The notes under the pieces were generated by a model, which was given only the letters and a program-made list of their open reading frames with translations, was not told the DNA's origin and did not search any database. Below are positions 1-34,643 of a stretch of 64,000 nt of DNA, piece after piece (the stretch's first letter is position 1; each line of letters opens with the position of its first letter). Source of the DNA: Dipylidium caninum (lineage: Eukaryota; Platyhelminthes; Cestoda; Cyclophyllidea; Dipylidiidae); contig QEYB01000911.1 in assembly GCA_017562135.1 (NCBI GenBank), positions 186,001 to 250,000 on the forward strand, in the 5' to 3' direction. The translations under genes were made by a program, and so were the position numbers.

Positions 1-2452
1 ATGAACAAAAGTAAAAAAAAACACACGCGTTTGAGGTTAGGCAATTGAAGGTAGAGCAGATCGTCCGCATGCCAGCCTAAATGGCGCTTAAGAGGATGAA
101 GGGACCCCAACACACCCTCGGTTGTCGATTCAATGGATACGTCGTTAGTTTCAGTTGTACCTATTGGTGGCTGTGTCTCCAACAGCCAAGTGGGTCTGGT
201 CAACATAAGAAATCCTGTTACGCGAGGCGAACCAGAGTTGCTAAGTAATGACGGGGCTACAGAGAATCGTCGAAGTCGCACGAGACAGGTGTCTTGTCGG
301 AGAACTTCTACTAATCCTGTGCGTGTGCTCACAGCCAATAGAGGGAGACCCGAATCAACGGGGCTGGCACAGACACAGCAGATAGCCTTCTCTGTTGAGG
401 AGAGTCTATGATCAAAAATCAAGTTTAATTATAAGGGCGTCTAACCTTAAAGGAGTTGAAACAACCGGCTTACGGGTGATTAACAAAAGGCGGATTATAT
501 ATAAGATCCAGGATAAAATATAAAAATTTGGAGGAGAATCTGTCCTAAATGATCTACTAGTTATTGGATCACTGTCTGACTAATAAATTACCTTTAGTTA
601 TCCAAAATTTCGTCATACGCAATCTTCGCGGAAAACTTCACAAAGCAAATGCAATGACACTAAGGACTTTTAGAGGTAGAACATAACAAAACAAATATGC
701 AGATGGAAGGATGGGAAATATAGGATAAATTAACATTCGCTCGGACCGCAGTCCATTTCGAAGACTTGATCGAGATTACATACATGCACCCAAATTGTAC
801 GAGATTTTAAATAAGATGGCCGAAAAGTTATGTGTCGTACACGTGATCAACTCAGCAGAAATTAACATTCTCAAAGGTTCTCGGCAGTTGCTCGACGTTC
901 ATTGCCAATTTAGCCAGATTATACAAGCCCAAACATCAACGGGAACAAAAATTCTTTAAACACACGATCTCAGTTTATATAAAACTAGTAATAAAAGTAG
1001 CACCAAATGGACAAACCGTTATGATTTAAGAACCTAAGCGCACTCACTCAGAGTCCACAAAACATCTCCTGAAGGAAACCTCGTAAGAAGAAGAGTTCTG
1101 GAAGGAAAAAGAACTATACAGTTAGTTTGTAAGGGGGTCGAAGCATAGGCACCAGAGAGTCAATTAAATATGAAGCATGGAACGCAAATATGGGCACTCC
1201 TCATAAACTGAGAGACAAAAATCTCTTCCACATAAAAAAATACGACTATCAAACAAACCTCAGGATCACGCAACCAAACAGAGTGGAGGATGCCATTGTC
1301 AGTTCCGGAAAAGACGAACTTGTCGTTTTGAGGAAGGGCACAAATACAGAGAAGAGTAGGACTTTGTTCCAAAACGCTGCACAGTGGTGTGCCCGTCTCA
1401 GAGTTGAAAAACTATCAATTAAATTTTAAATCACTTGAACCGAATAGAGTAACTATTTTTATAAGGTCCTAAGGGTTCACGAATACAGATCTGTTGAACC
1501 CGGGAATGGTTATTATAACTGAAACTCCGAAACAAGTAGAGTATATACACACACTAGAAGAAAAGATAATTATTAACTTGCCTTGACACCGTCGGTTCCC
1601 GCACAGGCAACTATTCGGTCGTCAGCAACGAAAGTGCACACAGGCAATCCTCTACTGGCCTGTACGACATACCACAGGGGTTTATGCGAGGGGTCAGGTT
1701 TCGATCCAATATCCCCATTATTGTCAAAATCACCATTACCAGTACTAACGAGATCATCGCCAGAAACCAGAGCTGGCCAACAGGCAACTAGACCAGAAGT
1801 GTCAGCGGATAGAAGGAAGGGTAAGGGTATTGAGGGATGCTGCTGTGATACAGTTAAAGCACCGATGGGGGCCATGTGACTAGCTTCCAGCACGGTTATT
1901 AGGCATCCGCTACATACCTATAATTGGCGTAAATGGAAAGTGGAACTGTTTTAGGCCAGTCATACATGTGACTACGACTCAATATTTCAGCATGGCGATG
2001 TACATAAGGAATTAGTATGAGAATAAAGACAGTTCTCATCGATTATAAAGAGATTATTTGATAGATCTAGACATACACAAATTTATTAATGGTACTTACT
2101 TGATATACAAAAATATTGTTTCCGATGGCTAAATACATAAAAAACCCGTCATAGGTGAAGGCGAGAGCAGTAACAGGTCCCTTAGTTGTAAATCGCCTCA
2201 GTGAATAGTTCTAAGGATACATCCACACAATAAGTCTACTAATACCTCAGATTGAAAAGGCCAAGACTGTATAATAGGTTTCCTCGCTACAGCAGAGAAA
2301 ATAACATCCCTCACTGCAGTAAGGGTACCCATAGCTGCTGCTTCCCCGCTAAAGCTAGCAACCTGGTTCCCGGCGATTGGATCCCACACAGCTGCAGCTT
2401 CTTGTTTGCCGCAATCAGTCACTGAAGTTAGAAGAAGTGGTGCTTGCGCCAT
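1..2452 (-). CDS. WDR18: WDR18-like WD40 protein of the Rix1/PELP1-TEX10 complex, 3' end outside the window
   Basis: The WDR18 family (yeast Ipi3) forms seven-blade WD40 propellers that act in the Rix1 / PELP1-TEX10-WDR18 complex in late nuclear 60S maturation. Exons on minus: 2452-2229, 2196-2100, 1917-1582, 1411-1259, 1097-1048, 405 to the edge; all phases fit. The start at 2452 (MAQAPLLL) aligns with the human N-terminus; in-frame Met codons at 2473 and 2530 look 5' untranslated. Recognisable blocks are GPVTALAFTYDGFFMYLAIG, the following VCSGCLITVLEAS (human EVSTGNLLVILSR), LLSADTSGLVACW, and LCICALPQNDKFVFSGTDNG (human SIMAVTMDLAEHHMFCGGSEG). Intron 1 is only 32 nt (2197-2228); intron 3 (1412-1581) has a GC donor, AAG|gcaagt. 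The last exon stays open to base 1 and may have a donor near base 27, so the C-terminus is missing. Orthology is inferred from remembered human sequence. Confidence 0.82.
1412..1581 (-). other. GC-AG intron 3 of WDR18
   Basis: On the minus strand the upstream exon ends GTCAAG and the intron starts gcaagt, a perfect match to the minor GC donor consensus. The acceptor is tgatag before TTTTTCAAC. Joining the two gives GVKFFNSETGTPLCSVL, which aligns without a gap to human VKLWEVSSGELLLSVL. Both sides are phase 0. No GT donor nearby keeps this reading. Confidence 0.75.
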
Positions 2453-2595
2453 TGTTTTCGAAACTAAAAACATCGATCTCTCAGGGAATTTGTCATAATT
2501 TGAGATTTTTAAGCAGAAATTGCAATTCATTCCAAGTTAAAATAATAAGAAACTAGAGTTCCAATGAACCATAGATCAGGAGTAAGAAAGAAAAG

Positions 2596-3227
2596 TCAAA
2601 CCATAAGAATCAAAACAAGATCTATGCAGTTGGAAAAACAACAACAACGTAGCCCAGTGAATCGGTGCAGGGTCAGCGTTGAAGGCACAAAGCAATATGT
2701 AGAATAAAAAAATCTCAGCGTCAAAGGGCCAAGAAATTGTTGCATCATCTCGTTAAAATTTTGCCCCACTACCAGTTGAATAAAACTATACAAAGGACAT
2801 CGATCTGGTTGCATATAGCTTTTTTCATCCATTCCTGACAGCGAATTTAAAGCCATTGTTTCTGTTGCTGCCGCTTCTAGAGCCTGACCTTTGTATATGT
2901 GATAATCTTTCAGTGAATTATGAATTCACGCAAATTCAGGTCCCGCTTTCAAGTCAAAGAAACATCTTAACTATCTTTTTTGCATGTCCATTAAGTGACG
3001 TACGCTACAAATAGACTACCGCGCATTCTCTCAAAAGCCCTGTAAGTAAGGTGAAAATTTGCAGTCAAGGAGGGGCAGTCAATTAAGGATTTGAGCGGGA
3101 GAGAAAGAAGAAGCCCCACTAAGTCTTCCAAGTTACAGCATTTTGCGTGTTTTAACTCAAGATACAAGGAAATATATTCCCTTCCGATGTGTTCAAGCAT
3201 TAGATAATTTAATTTAGTCGATGGCAA
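2596..3227 (-). CDS. Unassigned minus-strand coding exons upstream of WDR18
   Basis: I do not recognise this gene. A convincing exon is 2883-2773 on minus: it has an acceptor (aaaggtcag), a donor (CAACTG|gtagtg), exactly 37 codons, and encodes an acidic, Ala/Met-rich piece that includes MALNSLSGMDEKSYMQPDR. It joins in phase 0 to an upstream open stretch that encodes AFERMRGSLF and ends at 3009 before gtagcg. That stretch may begin at a strong acceptor (ttacttacag, about 3041), or further up with LPSTKLNYLMLEHIGREY. If intron 2772 is not used, the frame runs on to a stop at 2596. The gene must lie between WDR18 (start 2452) and PKC (start 3874) on the other strand, so it is short, or these are 5' exons of a longer WDR18 transcript. 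Coding status is probable for the 37-codon exon only. Confidence 0.3.
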
Positions 3228-3873
3228 GAGGTCCGAAGAGTTTGGAAATTAATCCAAAGTGCAAGCCATTGAAGGATGCTTTGAGGCGAAATCAAGTCAT
3301 GAATTTGGAAAACTGGTGAACGTGCGGAAATTTTCAAAGCGTATTCGATATGCATTTGGTTTACTTTGCACCTTGTGTTCATGGAAAATTTTACCCTTGA
3401 AGCAAGCCTAAATTTATCTAGTAACGTGTAAATAAAAATTCATATAGAGGGCGCAGTTGAAAGGGACGCAAATTATGGTATTCTACTTCGTACAAGATTT
3501 ATTTTTGTCGATTTGGCTGAAGATATCTTTTGATGAGCTAAACTTTCACGAAGTATAAGCGTAATTTCTGACCCTTGACGGAGAAGTTTAAGCTAAATGC
3601 AGTTTGCCATGGTTTCTGTTTGAAAATATATTCCACAGTTTGGGGTTTGCAATGTGCCACTTCATTAATTAATGAACTATTTCGACCTTTTAAACCATAT
3701 AAAACAAACCTCCCTTGGATTGTGCTTAATAAAAATTGTAAAATTGTTTCGGAATTTTTTTAGCTATCTGCTAAATTTTTTTACAATTGTCACCTTTTGT
3801 TATAATATTTGTTTAAAATAATTAAAATTAATTAATTTTTGACCTTTTAGCGTATATTATACAAAACGTAGTT
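3228..3873. other. Intergenic / 5' flank of PKC
   Basis: AT-rich sequence with no convincing coding exon. The last 60 bases are strongly T-rich and end with an acceptor-like gaccttttag at 3850, 23 nt before the PKC start codon. This could be the end of a 5' UTR intron or a spliced-leader acceptor. Confidence 0.4.
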
Positions 3874-25678
<21,805 letters not shown>

Positions 25679-26850
25679 AAGTGGTTCGCCTATCGACTCC
25701 ATAAAACGGCAAGTTACGCAGATAAAGCAAATCCCTGCTGCTAACAGATGAATAACATCATCTGCAATAGCTGTTTTAGAACCCCTTGTAACCAGTCTTC
25801 TATTTTGTTAAAAATAATAAAAATGCTGTGGTGTGAACACTCGTCGTGCTGCTTGACCTTCCTATTTTGTCAATCAACTATTTTTAAACAAGTGTGAAGT
25901 TGGGAGAAAGTTAAATGTCCATGCGGTGGATTAATCAAAATTGCGTCGTCTGTTCACATCAATGCAGATTAGAGTGTCCTTGTTCGGGCGAGGAAGACAC
26001 AACGCAATTGGATAGGGTTTAACATGCAACTTCAATTTGCTTCATCATAAGTTGATTTTCGATTCGAACTCGACTGTGTTATGGGAGGTGCAAGAAATGT
26101 TACGAAAGGTTAATATTCTGCAAGACACCCAAATGAATATACGGTAGATAGCACTCCTTCTCAGTATCAATTCATTACCAAAGGAACTACATTGGCGGTA
26201 TAGTGGTATTATTTCGGTGTTTCGGCTGGAGCCCTGCGATTGGTAAAACCGCGTAACACATAAATTCGAAATAAAAATAGACGGGAGAGCCACACAATCA
26301 AGCAAAAGACATAGTCAGCTCACAGTCCTTCAATAATATGAAAGTTAACAAAATGACTTGCAATTTAACGAGGATTTTGGTTCCAAAAGCCCTGCTTGTA
26401 TTGCCATATGTCAGGATGTGTATTCTGCATTTTGAAATCATGCTTGTTGTCTGCTATGCTGTCTTGGATAAAACTTGCCACAATCGGAACTACAAACCGC
26501 TAATGAGCTCGAAAGGCAATGATTGTTGGAGAGATGGTGACAACCATTATTTGATGACGGATAACTTAATAATTATTAATAAATTAATGACGTATCATGC
26601 GATACTACAAAGGATATCAAGTCACATAACTGAAATATGGAAATTCAATAGACGATATCATTGTTTGCCATCGCTTAAGGCCAAAACGGCAAGTAAAGAG
26701 GTTTGCATTGATCTTGGATAGTGAAGCAAGTGTTAAATTTGGTGAAAGTACTAGACTCAAATGCACGTGATAATTGTTTATATGCCTTGATAAACAGATG
26801 ACATTTGATGTTGTTACGACTACCAATAAGGTGGTTCTTTAACGGAAACA
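25679..26850. other. Intergenic region between PKC and CFAP206
   Basis: About 1.2 kb containing the PKC 3' UTR and the CFAP206 5' flank. A 127-codon open frame at 26338-26721 has no recognisable domain or splice signals, and I treat it as chance. No RNA gene seen. Confidence 0.6.
25816..25821 (+). promoter_or_regulatory. Candidate PKC polyadenylation signal AATAAA
   Basis: First AATAAA after the PKC stop codon, 138 nt downstream, in an AT-rich stretch. Assigned by position only. Confidence 0.4.
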
Positions 26851-29800
26851 ATGTCAACGACCTGCCGTTCACTCTCCCAACTGAATTATAAGGAGGAAGC
26901 TGAATCTATCATCAATTATATCGTATCAAGTGTTGTTAATAAATGCCATGATATGGGGGAGGGGTATTCAGAATATTTAGCCGCGTTTATGGTGGGCTAT
27001 GAACTTCTTTAGTTCATCGATAAGATAAAAGCAACTTTGCTCAATAAGGATAATGGATTTCTAAAAATAAGTCGTCTTTCTAAGGAAGATGTACGGAAAC
27101 TGACACAAGTAATTGTGCACTCATCAGTAACCGAGCCAGATGTGTCTTGATCGATTGTTGGAACAAAATTCACCGTCACTTGATACCATTAAAATGCAAG
27201 TCTATTTCGACATGAACTATGCAAAAAAAGGTAGGCCTTTCTGATGGTAAAGGTAATGACTTTGCTAAATTTTACTCGCTACTCGAATTATTGTTTACTC
27301 TGTTTTTACTACCAATTGTTGAATTTATTTTACAACACCACTCTTTAGTCTTATTACTTATAAAACCTTTCGGGAAATCTATGTATTTTTAGAACTGTTT
27401 TTGGAAGAACATGAGAACATTGTTAAATCTCGGTTAAAACCCTTATTGGACAAGATATGCGGCCCTATAGGCAATTCTTTAAGCGAATATGAAAAAGTGT
27501 ACCGACTTATAATTTCTGGAATTCTGCTCTACTCTGCTCTTGGGCCCTCAAATCGTATAGCACTTATCAGAGAAGTCACTGGTGCATTTAATTAGAATAC
27601 TTAAGTTCAATATTTTCTTGTTTAATAACAGTGTTAAATGCCTTTTTACTCCATTAGCTGTTTTTACTCACTAAAATTTGAAGTATTTGCAAATATAGTG
27701 CTGTACTAGACGTGATTCTCTTTCATTTTTCTCTAACCATTGTAAATTTTGCTCTTATGCAGCGATCATGGAAACGTATATGCCATTTGAAGAAATGCCC
27801 AAGTTTTGTTTCGTACACCCTCAAAAGCGGGAACAACTGTTTTTCGAACTAGTTAAACTGGTTTTGGGAGCTCGAGTTTACAATTTTAGCCTGGGTTTTG
27901 GTGGGGAAGGTATTGACAACTGTGAGTTCCATTATCACTTCTTTGTGATGAATCTAAGTACATTTTACTTACCAGCCATTATGCGGACTCGATCGTTAAC
28001 CCAAGAAACTAGTCTTTAAATAAAATGCTTTGTATGGTTGTGTTTAGCATGTATCAGCTCTGTCTCTTCTTCATGTTGCATGGACTTTCTTGACCATGGA
28101 GTTGACAAAAATCCTAAGCCTAACAATATATTCTGATTACTGGAATGCCTGCTAATGGGAAAGTGTTTATTGTAGTACCTGAAATGGTAGAAGAAAGCCT
28201 TCGAACCACCTTAGAAACACTTGACGAACAGCTGAGGGAGATCGAGGCTTATGCTGCACTTTTTACAAGTATATTTACTTTCTGATCTCTCATTTGTAGC
28301 CTACTTAAAATAAGTCATATTTATAAGTGTCGTAACAAGTTTGTTACGTATCATGTAAAAAAGACGTTGGGTGATTTAATCGTACCCAGAACTTTATTCG
28401 AGTGGCTTAAGTAGCTTGAATTTAGTTTCGATACTTATCATTGATTACGTTTATTACCTCCAATTTTCCAAACAAAACAATGAGATGAATATTGCTGAAG
28501 TAGTAAATGGTGTATGATTGTATAAAGGAGCCGAAACACTCATTACTTTTAATCGTGCCCGATGTATTTAATCTCAAAATTCCGCCACTAATCAAGCAGC
28601 CCAACTGTTCGTCATTTCGCAATCGCTGATTTCCACAGGCCTTTACCTAAAGCTCGCTGCGTTCGACGTGGGCACCGAGACTCTCCCTAACGTAGCTGCT
28701 CTTGAGGCCAAAAATATGGGCATCTCGAGGAATCTGTTAAAGTCGGCAACTGTCAATGCGCGGCAATTGGCCGTCTACCTATATATAATACGCGGAGACC
28801 TCGTTAGTTTGGATAAACCTTATCAGGATGACAAGGCAAAGTTAGTAAATATACTCGGTGAGATTCTGCATTGCCTTCGGATTGGTCAAAATCCAATGGA
28901 TTCCTCCTTCAAGGTAGTTTACCATTTTTATTGTTGTTATCATTGTGAGTTCACTGTCTACGAACTAGTGCAGGGCGAGAATAGTTTGATGTAGTTAACA
29001 CTTTGTAGTAGGGAAACGACCTTTCCATTTATATAGAAACTCTCGTCCTTTGCAATGCAAATCGCTCTACTCATTTTTTTTTCTTATGGTGTTATACACT
29101 TATGTCATTTACTCAACTAATGGTATAATTTATAATCGGACGTGTGGAAGGCACTTTTAACGGTCTGGAAAATCACCTCAAGTATAGAGATCCCTGTCTT
29201 TTTTAATGTTAATGCGCCTCTTTTAATGGAGCGACTAGAGACTGTTGCTCCTGGATTCTTATCTAGAAAGTAATTTCATTCTAACGAGCACGAATGTCCA
29301 AGACTTCACTCCCATGTCAAATAGCTTTCAGTGTGTTTGATTAAATTGAGGGTCGAACTATGAAACACCGCAGTGTGTGAAGGTTTTGCTCTCAATTACC
29401 AAAAGTCCTTGTTTATATTTACAGGCACTTTTAGTAAAATTGTCAATGATATGGGAGAAGTTCAAAGAAAATGTTGTATACATTGCAATGCTTTCCAATC
29501 TACTCAATAGTCTCCAACAATTCAGCTTCCGACGTTACGTTGTCTTGGAAGAATCCCGACTTCTCAACTTAATTCACAAAGCTGAAGTCGTATGCGATGA
29601 AATGCGGAAGGCGAGTCAACTCCTCTTATATCATCTTAGCGACTTTTTCGCTCTTGTCGAATCGTGAAGGCAATGCGACTTTCCCGTTAATTATTTCGGG
29701 GAGAATTTCAGTCACACATTTGGGTTTATTTCTCCTGTCAAGAGATCTCAGTTATTCGAAGGAAACCATTATCTATTTGATTACTTGCCTCAACAAGACG

Positions 29801-31596
29801 TCTTCTTCGGTTAGGCGAATGCAACGAAATTTAAACCCACGGAAGCGAACCGGCATCACTGGATATTCCCGACTCCGAGCTCGGAGGTGAAAGTTGACCT
29901 CAACGTGAGTCCACGCTTCACTAAGCCAAAATGCCTTAGGGGTTCTGTGCGTGGTCCATTGTTCGCTACTAGGGGTTGCCCATCCCCTGTACGCCTTCCA
30001 TTGGAGTGTATGTGTCTGATGAGAGGTCCTACGGCTTTTCTTCAGCAGAGGCTGCCGCGGCATTTGATTCTGCGCCTAAGATGTAAGCCTTTCTATTGAT
30101 ACTACCCTAAACACACTCGCTGCATTCATTGTCAACCCTATTCACGTTTATTTAGAGGTATTTCTTATAAAATCGCTTTTTATCGTCTTGCCTGCTCCAT
30201 TCTCCACCTGCGTCTGACGTTGGACTGTTGCTCTGAGATGGTTCGATCGCATGAGTTTGTGTTAGTGAGGCTTCAGAATGTGTTCAGTCAATGCAGATTT
30301 TGTTGCTCACCTTTCACTATACCTGCAGGTTTGAAACAGAAATAATGGAGGTTGTCTGCAAGAATCCAGAGTTGATAATCCTCCTAAATTTGACTTCTAC
30401 ATTCCAAGAGGCGAATATCTCCTCCGTACGTGTCTTGAGCTACTCTAACTCCTCTTTCCCACCTCTCCTGAGAGTAATTCGGCTTGGCTGTGATTTCTTT
30501 GGACATAATCTTATGTTAAATAACTTAACGGTGTGCTAATTTTTTGTCCTCACTGTAACATACTTAACTTGCCTTCCTCAATTTTATCCCATAGAATAGA
30601 AAAGAACTGGCAAAACCAAAAATGTTAATTGATCAAGGCATTCAAACCCTCGTTCATCCCCTTCAAAGCTACATCGACCCAAGATATTCGTGGAATGAGT
30701 GGGAATTAAGGCGACAGGCTCTTCAATTGGTAGATTACATAGCCTTTCCTGACCTCTTATGTGTTAAAGTTGTGGCGTAATTTCTCACAAAATGCCTACA
30801 CTCTGATCTTTAACAATTAAATTTCCTAAAGCCACCTACTCAAACCTAGAACATTTTCCTCTTCATCTATTTTTATCAATGCAGAAAGCCCAAGGTGGTG
30901 GAGCATTAATTTCGCCAAATCATCCTATTCGGGGGGAGCCCAAGGGGGTCCCTATTCTATGCCGGCACAATTTAATTTTTAACTTTCAGTTTTAGGAGAG
31001 TCAAAACCCTCTGTTGCCTCTCTTTTAGGCTTACATACGCAAATGCGTGACGCACAGTGTACAAACGCAACTCACAAACTGGCGACGAGATAATGACACC
31101 CAAGTGTACCTTCCTAGGTGAGCACCAGTATGCGATCCCATTCAGTAATTCATGGTAAAATCTCGTAATAACTGGACAGTGCTGTGAGAAGTGGTGTACT
31201 TCACTTCCTCGGTAACTAAATTGAGAATTACCATTATGCCTAATGGCATAGAGCAGGGGCTCTGCTCATCACAACGAGTTTTTTTTTTCTTTATCTAACC
31301 TACGGGATATATAATATACCATTCTTTCATCTACTTTAATGCGTAGACCAGGCAGTTCTCAGACAAGACGGGATAATTATACCCAAGTCCCGAAGCCATC
31401 GGCATTCCTCTACGGGTTACGAAGTGGCGTGGGTGTGGACAGGGCTGAGGGAGCAGAGGAAGCCTTCAATGGATCGCCATATTCCAATTGGTGCAAGCTT
31501 AATCGCCCTGTTGACTCGATTAAAGTTGACCTCACTCTACCCGTGGAAGATCACTTTTGTGGAACGAATGTGGGAACTGAAATATCACTAAAATAG
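26851..31596 (+). CDS. CFAP206: Cilia- and flagella-associated protein 206, with one in-frame TAG
   Basis: CFAP206 (FAP206) docks radial spoke 2 and the dynein c arm on the axoneme. Exons: 26851-26991, 27025-27108, 27140-27230, 27393-27581, 27763-27921, 28176-28268, 28639-28913, 29425-29610, 29815-29904, 29940-30082, 30329-30425, 30595-30729, 31029-31117, 31347-31596; about 598 codons (human 622). Landmarks: SLDTIKMQVYFDMNYAKK (nearly identical to human), FLEEHENIVKSRL, GGEGIDNLPEM, GFCAW, SWNEWELRRQA, and CVTHSVQTQL. All phases agree. Introns 1, 2 and 9 are 33, 31 and 35 nt. Intron 8 uses a GC donor (29611). Codon 29970-29972 is TAG where human has Asp (ATDG). A second acceptor ends exactly at that TAG, so it could be skipped in frame. 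The gene is otherwise intact, so I do not call it a pseudogene. Confidence 0.9.
29611..29814 (+). other. GC-AG intron 8 of CFAP206
   Basis: Exon ATGCGGAAG is followed by gcgagt; the acceptor is tcttcggttag before GCGAATGC. Joined, DEMRKANATKFKPTEANRHH aligns without gaps to the human segment ending EWLFP. The only nearby GT (gtgaag, about 29667) is in the wrong phase. Confidence 0.7.
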
Positions 31597-33546
31597 TCCA
31601 TACGCCAGGATCAATTCAGAGTTCATAAATTTATTTCTACACTGTCATATTGAGTCGCCTTACACTTCGCATAACTAAATCAGAAGAGCAAAAGCACCTA
31701 AAACGTGCCGAAGTTACCCTAATTCTTTTCTACTCACCTTACTTTCTTCCGTTCGATGACTTAATGTTGGGAGAAGAAAAGTTTTGCACTAACATATTAT
31801 TTACTATAGGACCTAAACCAATCTTTCTTATCGTAAGGAGTGATCCCAGTGCAATTTTACTTGCCCAAAAAAATTAGAAAATGCGAGGCTATGTTGGATT
31901 TGCCCCTGGAGAATAACCTTATTTTTAGATTGGGATGCGAACATTTACTGGGTCTGCTGTTGTTCATCTCCCTTTCCGTTTAAAAATAGACTTCCAGACA
32001 ACGTGTAAACTTTGGTAACAAATCTCCTGATTCAATCGCGATAAATACACCTAGTCGATAAGAGGAACTCACAAACCCTATTTGTTAATTCAGCGCAGAG
32101 TGTTGACCATTATTAACTTAGCTATTTCAGTCGGCCTCGGACGCTGAAGAATATGAATAGGCAATAAGAAACCAGGTGTTACAATGCCTTGGCAGTTATG
32201 TTATATCTACTTCCTTGCCCATATTAGATTTCACAATCTGATCCCACTGTTTTAGCAGTACAATATTCTTAGCATTTAAATGGCCTCATCTCCTCGGTAA
32301 GAATTAAAAAAAAAACACTCTATCGACATGATCTTTGGCCGTTCATTCAGGGGAGGTAGTAGAATAGAGTCCGAGATTGCAGACGGGCGATGAACGCTTT
32401 AGACTACTCGCTTGAGGCTTTTTTTGACGTATGGATTCGGCTCTTACAGGGTAGTAATAGTAATGGTAATGTTCTCGTATTCGAGGGCTATCCTCTTCTT
32501 TTTATAAAAAACAAGGAAAATAAAGCAATTTTCCTTTAATAAATCGCATTCAATTGCGTTTAAAGGCTTTAAGCTTTGTATTCAATGTTGCTAAGTGCAG
32601 CAGGGGCGAGGTAGGGTGTAATACAAATCTTCCGTAAAATAGGCAACAGGAGTCGGGATGGTTTTGAAACAGTTATGACCATTATGACCCGAGGGAAAAA
32701 AATATTTCTCAAAAAGTTGACTTGTAAGAAATCACAGTTACCCTTACTCTCATAGCAAGCCTAATACATAAGAAAAGATTATCTACGCACATAAAAGGAT
32801 GATGAATAAGCAAACCACCAAACTACGCCAGTGAACAATATGCGCATCGAACGGAAAAGTTAGCACAAGGACAGTAAAATAAATTGCGAGCCCAACCGGA
32901 TCTTAGGGCATACAATCGCAATATGTGTCAAGAGCCTAAACAAAAATAATGCAGCTACACGTGTGGAGGCTGTCTTCCGTTTACGCTACATATGGCGTTA
33001 ATAGATATTTGTAAGAAGGACTCAGCATTGACAGTCCATATTGGGAAACCTCGTATAAGAGATTTGGTGACCTCAAGTAAACTGATTCACCCCATTTACA
33101 ATACAATCAAAATTATTTTCCGAAGTACATAGATGGTGCTTTAGGGACGTACGTCACCGCGGAATTAATACTTGAGTGAAGAAATTTACTTAGCATGCCT
33201 CATATTTGTTTAAACGTACCACCTGAAGCTATGGCCACATTTGCATCTTCTGTCTCAATGTTTTGCTAAGAGTCCTGCAGCAACTTCTAAAAAACTGAGG
33301 AAACGATAAGGTTAGCATTTATAGCCTGGAAAGGGGACACAAAAGACAAACCACTTGCGAAGTTTATTGATTTGTTGGTAGCCTAATCCAATGAAATAGG
33401 TACGTTGGTGGCGCGTTTTTCTTAATTCTTCAGTGTTGTCCTGTGTCTGGTACGCGTAGATGGTTGTTCGCGCCTTCTTTGATAATATTAGGCGTGGTTT
33501 AATCACAGTTTTTTTTGCTTACCTTAGGTGATCCTCAAACATCCAG
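31597..33546. other. Intergenic region between CFAP206 and the Nudix gene
   Basis: About 1.95 kb, AT-rich. Open frames are short and without family signatures on both strands. No repeat or RNA gene recognised. Confidence 0.6.
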
Positions 33547-34643
33547 ATGTCAAAGTCATCAGATATCTTCGGCCCTGTCAACAGGCAGCGTTGTGTTTCA
33601 TTGTTAAGAAGATTAGCACCTATGAGATCTAAACCAAACGGGGCTTTCAACTCCGCTGTTATAATTCCACTCTGCTACTATAACGACCGCCATCATGCTA
33701 TCCTTTACACGAGACGCAGTGTTCACTTACGACATTATCCTGGCCAGGTAAGGTAATATTAGATGCCTGTAATATCCATTTTGCATGCTTATTCTGCCAC
33801 GTTTGGGAATTTAGCTACTTCCTGGTTTATATTTCCAGTTTTCCCGGTGGCAGGATAGAATCGAGCGAGAGTGTAATTGAAGCAGCTTTACGAGAATTGG
33901 AAGAAGAAGTTGGAATTCCAAGGAGTTTCGTGGACGTTTGGACTACCTTCGCTCCATGTCCTTCAAGAGTACGTAGAGATGTATGTCGAGTACTTTGGTA
34001 ATTTTTCACCGCATGTGAAGATTCTGAGATATGTAATATGTAGTACACCAAGGTGTTTTGGTCGATCAAAGTTGATAACTGCCGTATATTTTTACGAGGG
34101 TAAAAAAATATGCCAGAAGTATTTTCGTCGTTAACGCCACATCTCTTAATTAAAAACTAATTGTCTAGAACGTACCTATTATATTAAACTGCGCCAGGCT
34201 TATTTTGTTTAGATTTTTTTTCATTTTAGACTTTACGTAGTTTTATTCATCCGGTTGTCGGATTCATTGGTAATTATAGACCAATGGAGGACGCGATTTA
34301 CCGTCAGATTGGTGAATGTGCGCTGAGTGCTTCCATTCAATTTAACTCCCATGAGGTGGATATGGTGTTTTTCCGATCATTAAAGTGGCTTTCTAGTCCG
34401 AGCCGTCGAGATTACTGCTTTTACCGAGGACAACCACGTTTTCCTTTCACTGGGGTTACATCTTTTCTTGGTTCGCCCTACTTACCTGTCAACGAATCCG
34501 AAGGAGAGCCTACTTCTTACGTTTTACCGGTATTTGGAGGTACGGATCTTCCCCGAATCACGGGCGTCACGGCCTTGTTGACGCATCAACTTTTGACATG
34601 TCTCTTGCCTCAGGGACTACCTCCAATTGACATGACTCGCTAA
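33547..34643 (+). CDS. NUDT8: NUDT8-like Nudix coenzyme A diphosphatase
   Basis: Enzymes of this group hydrolyse CoA (and acyl-CoA) to 3',5'-ADP and 4'-phosphopantetheine, in mitochondria (NUDT8) or peroxisomes (NUDT7). Exons 33547-33752, 33839-33968 and 34230-34643 give 249 residues. The full Nudix box GRIESSESVIEAALRELEEE plus VGI fits G-x5-E-x7-R-E-U-x-E-E-x-G-U, with the metal-binding glutamates. Just before it, LYTRRSVHLRHYPGQVSFPG fits the CoA-specific NuCoA motif (LLTxR-x4-R-x3-G-x3-FPGG). The C-terminal YVLPVFGG and ITGVTALLTHQLL blocks match NUDT8. The last residues are DMTR, so there is no peroxisomal SKL; a mitochondrial role is inferred. The ATG directly follows an acceptor-like AG. 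Confidence 0.88.

Noticed and set aside
2181..2245. WDR18 intron 1 as a 65-nt intron with donor GAG|gtatta
   Set aside because: It removes about ten residues between the conserved Trp and GPVT; the 32-nt alternative (2197-2228) preserves the human spacing almost exactly.
29667..29672. GT donor for CFAP206 exon 8 instead of the GC donor at 29611
   Set aside because: It would leave phase 2 before a phase-0 exon and add residues absent from the ungapped alignment.
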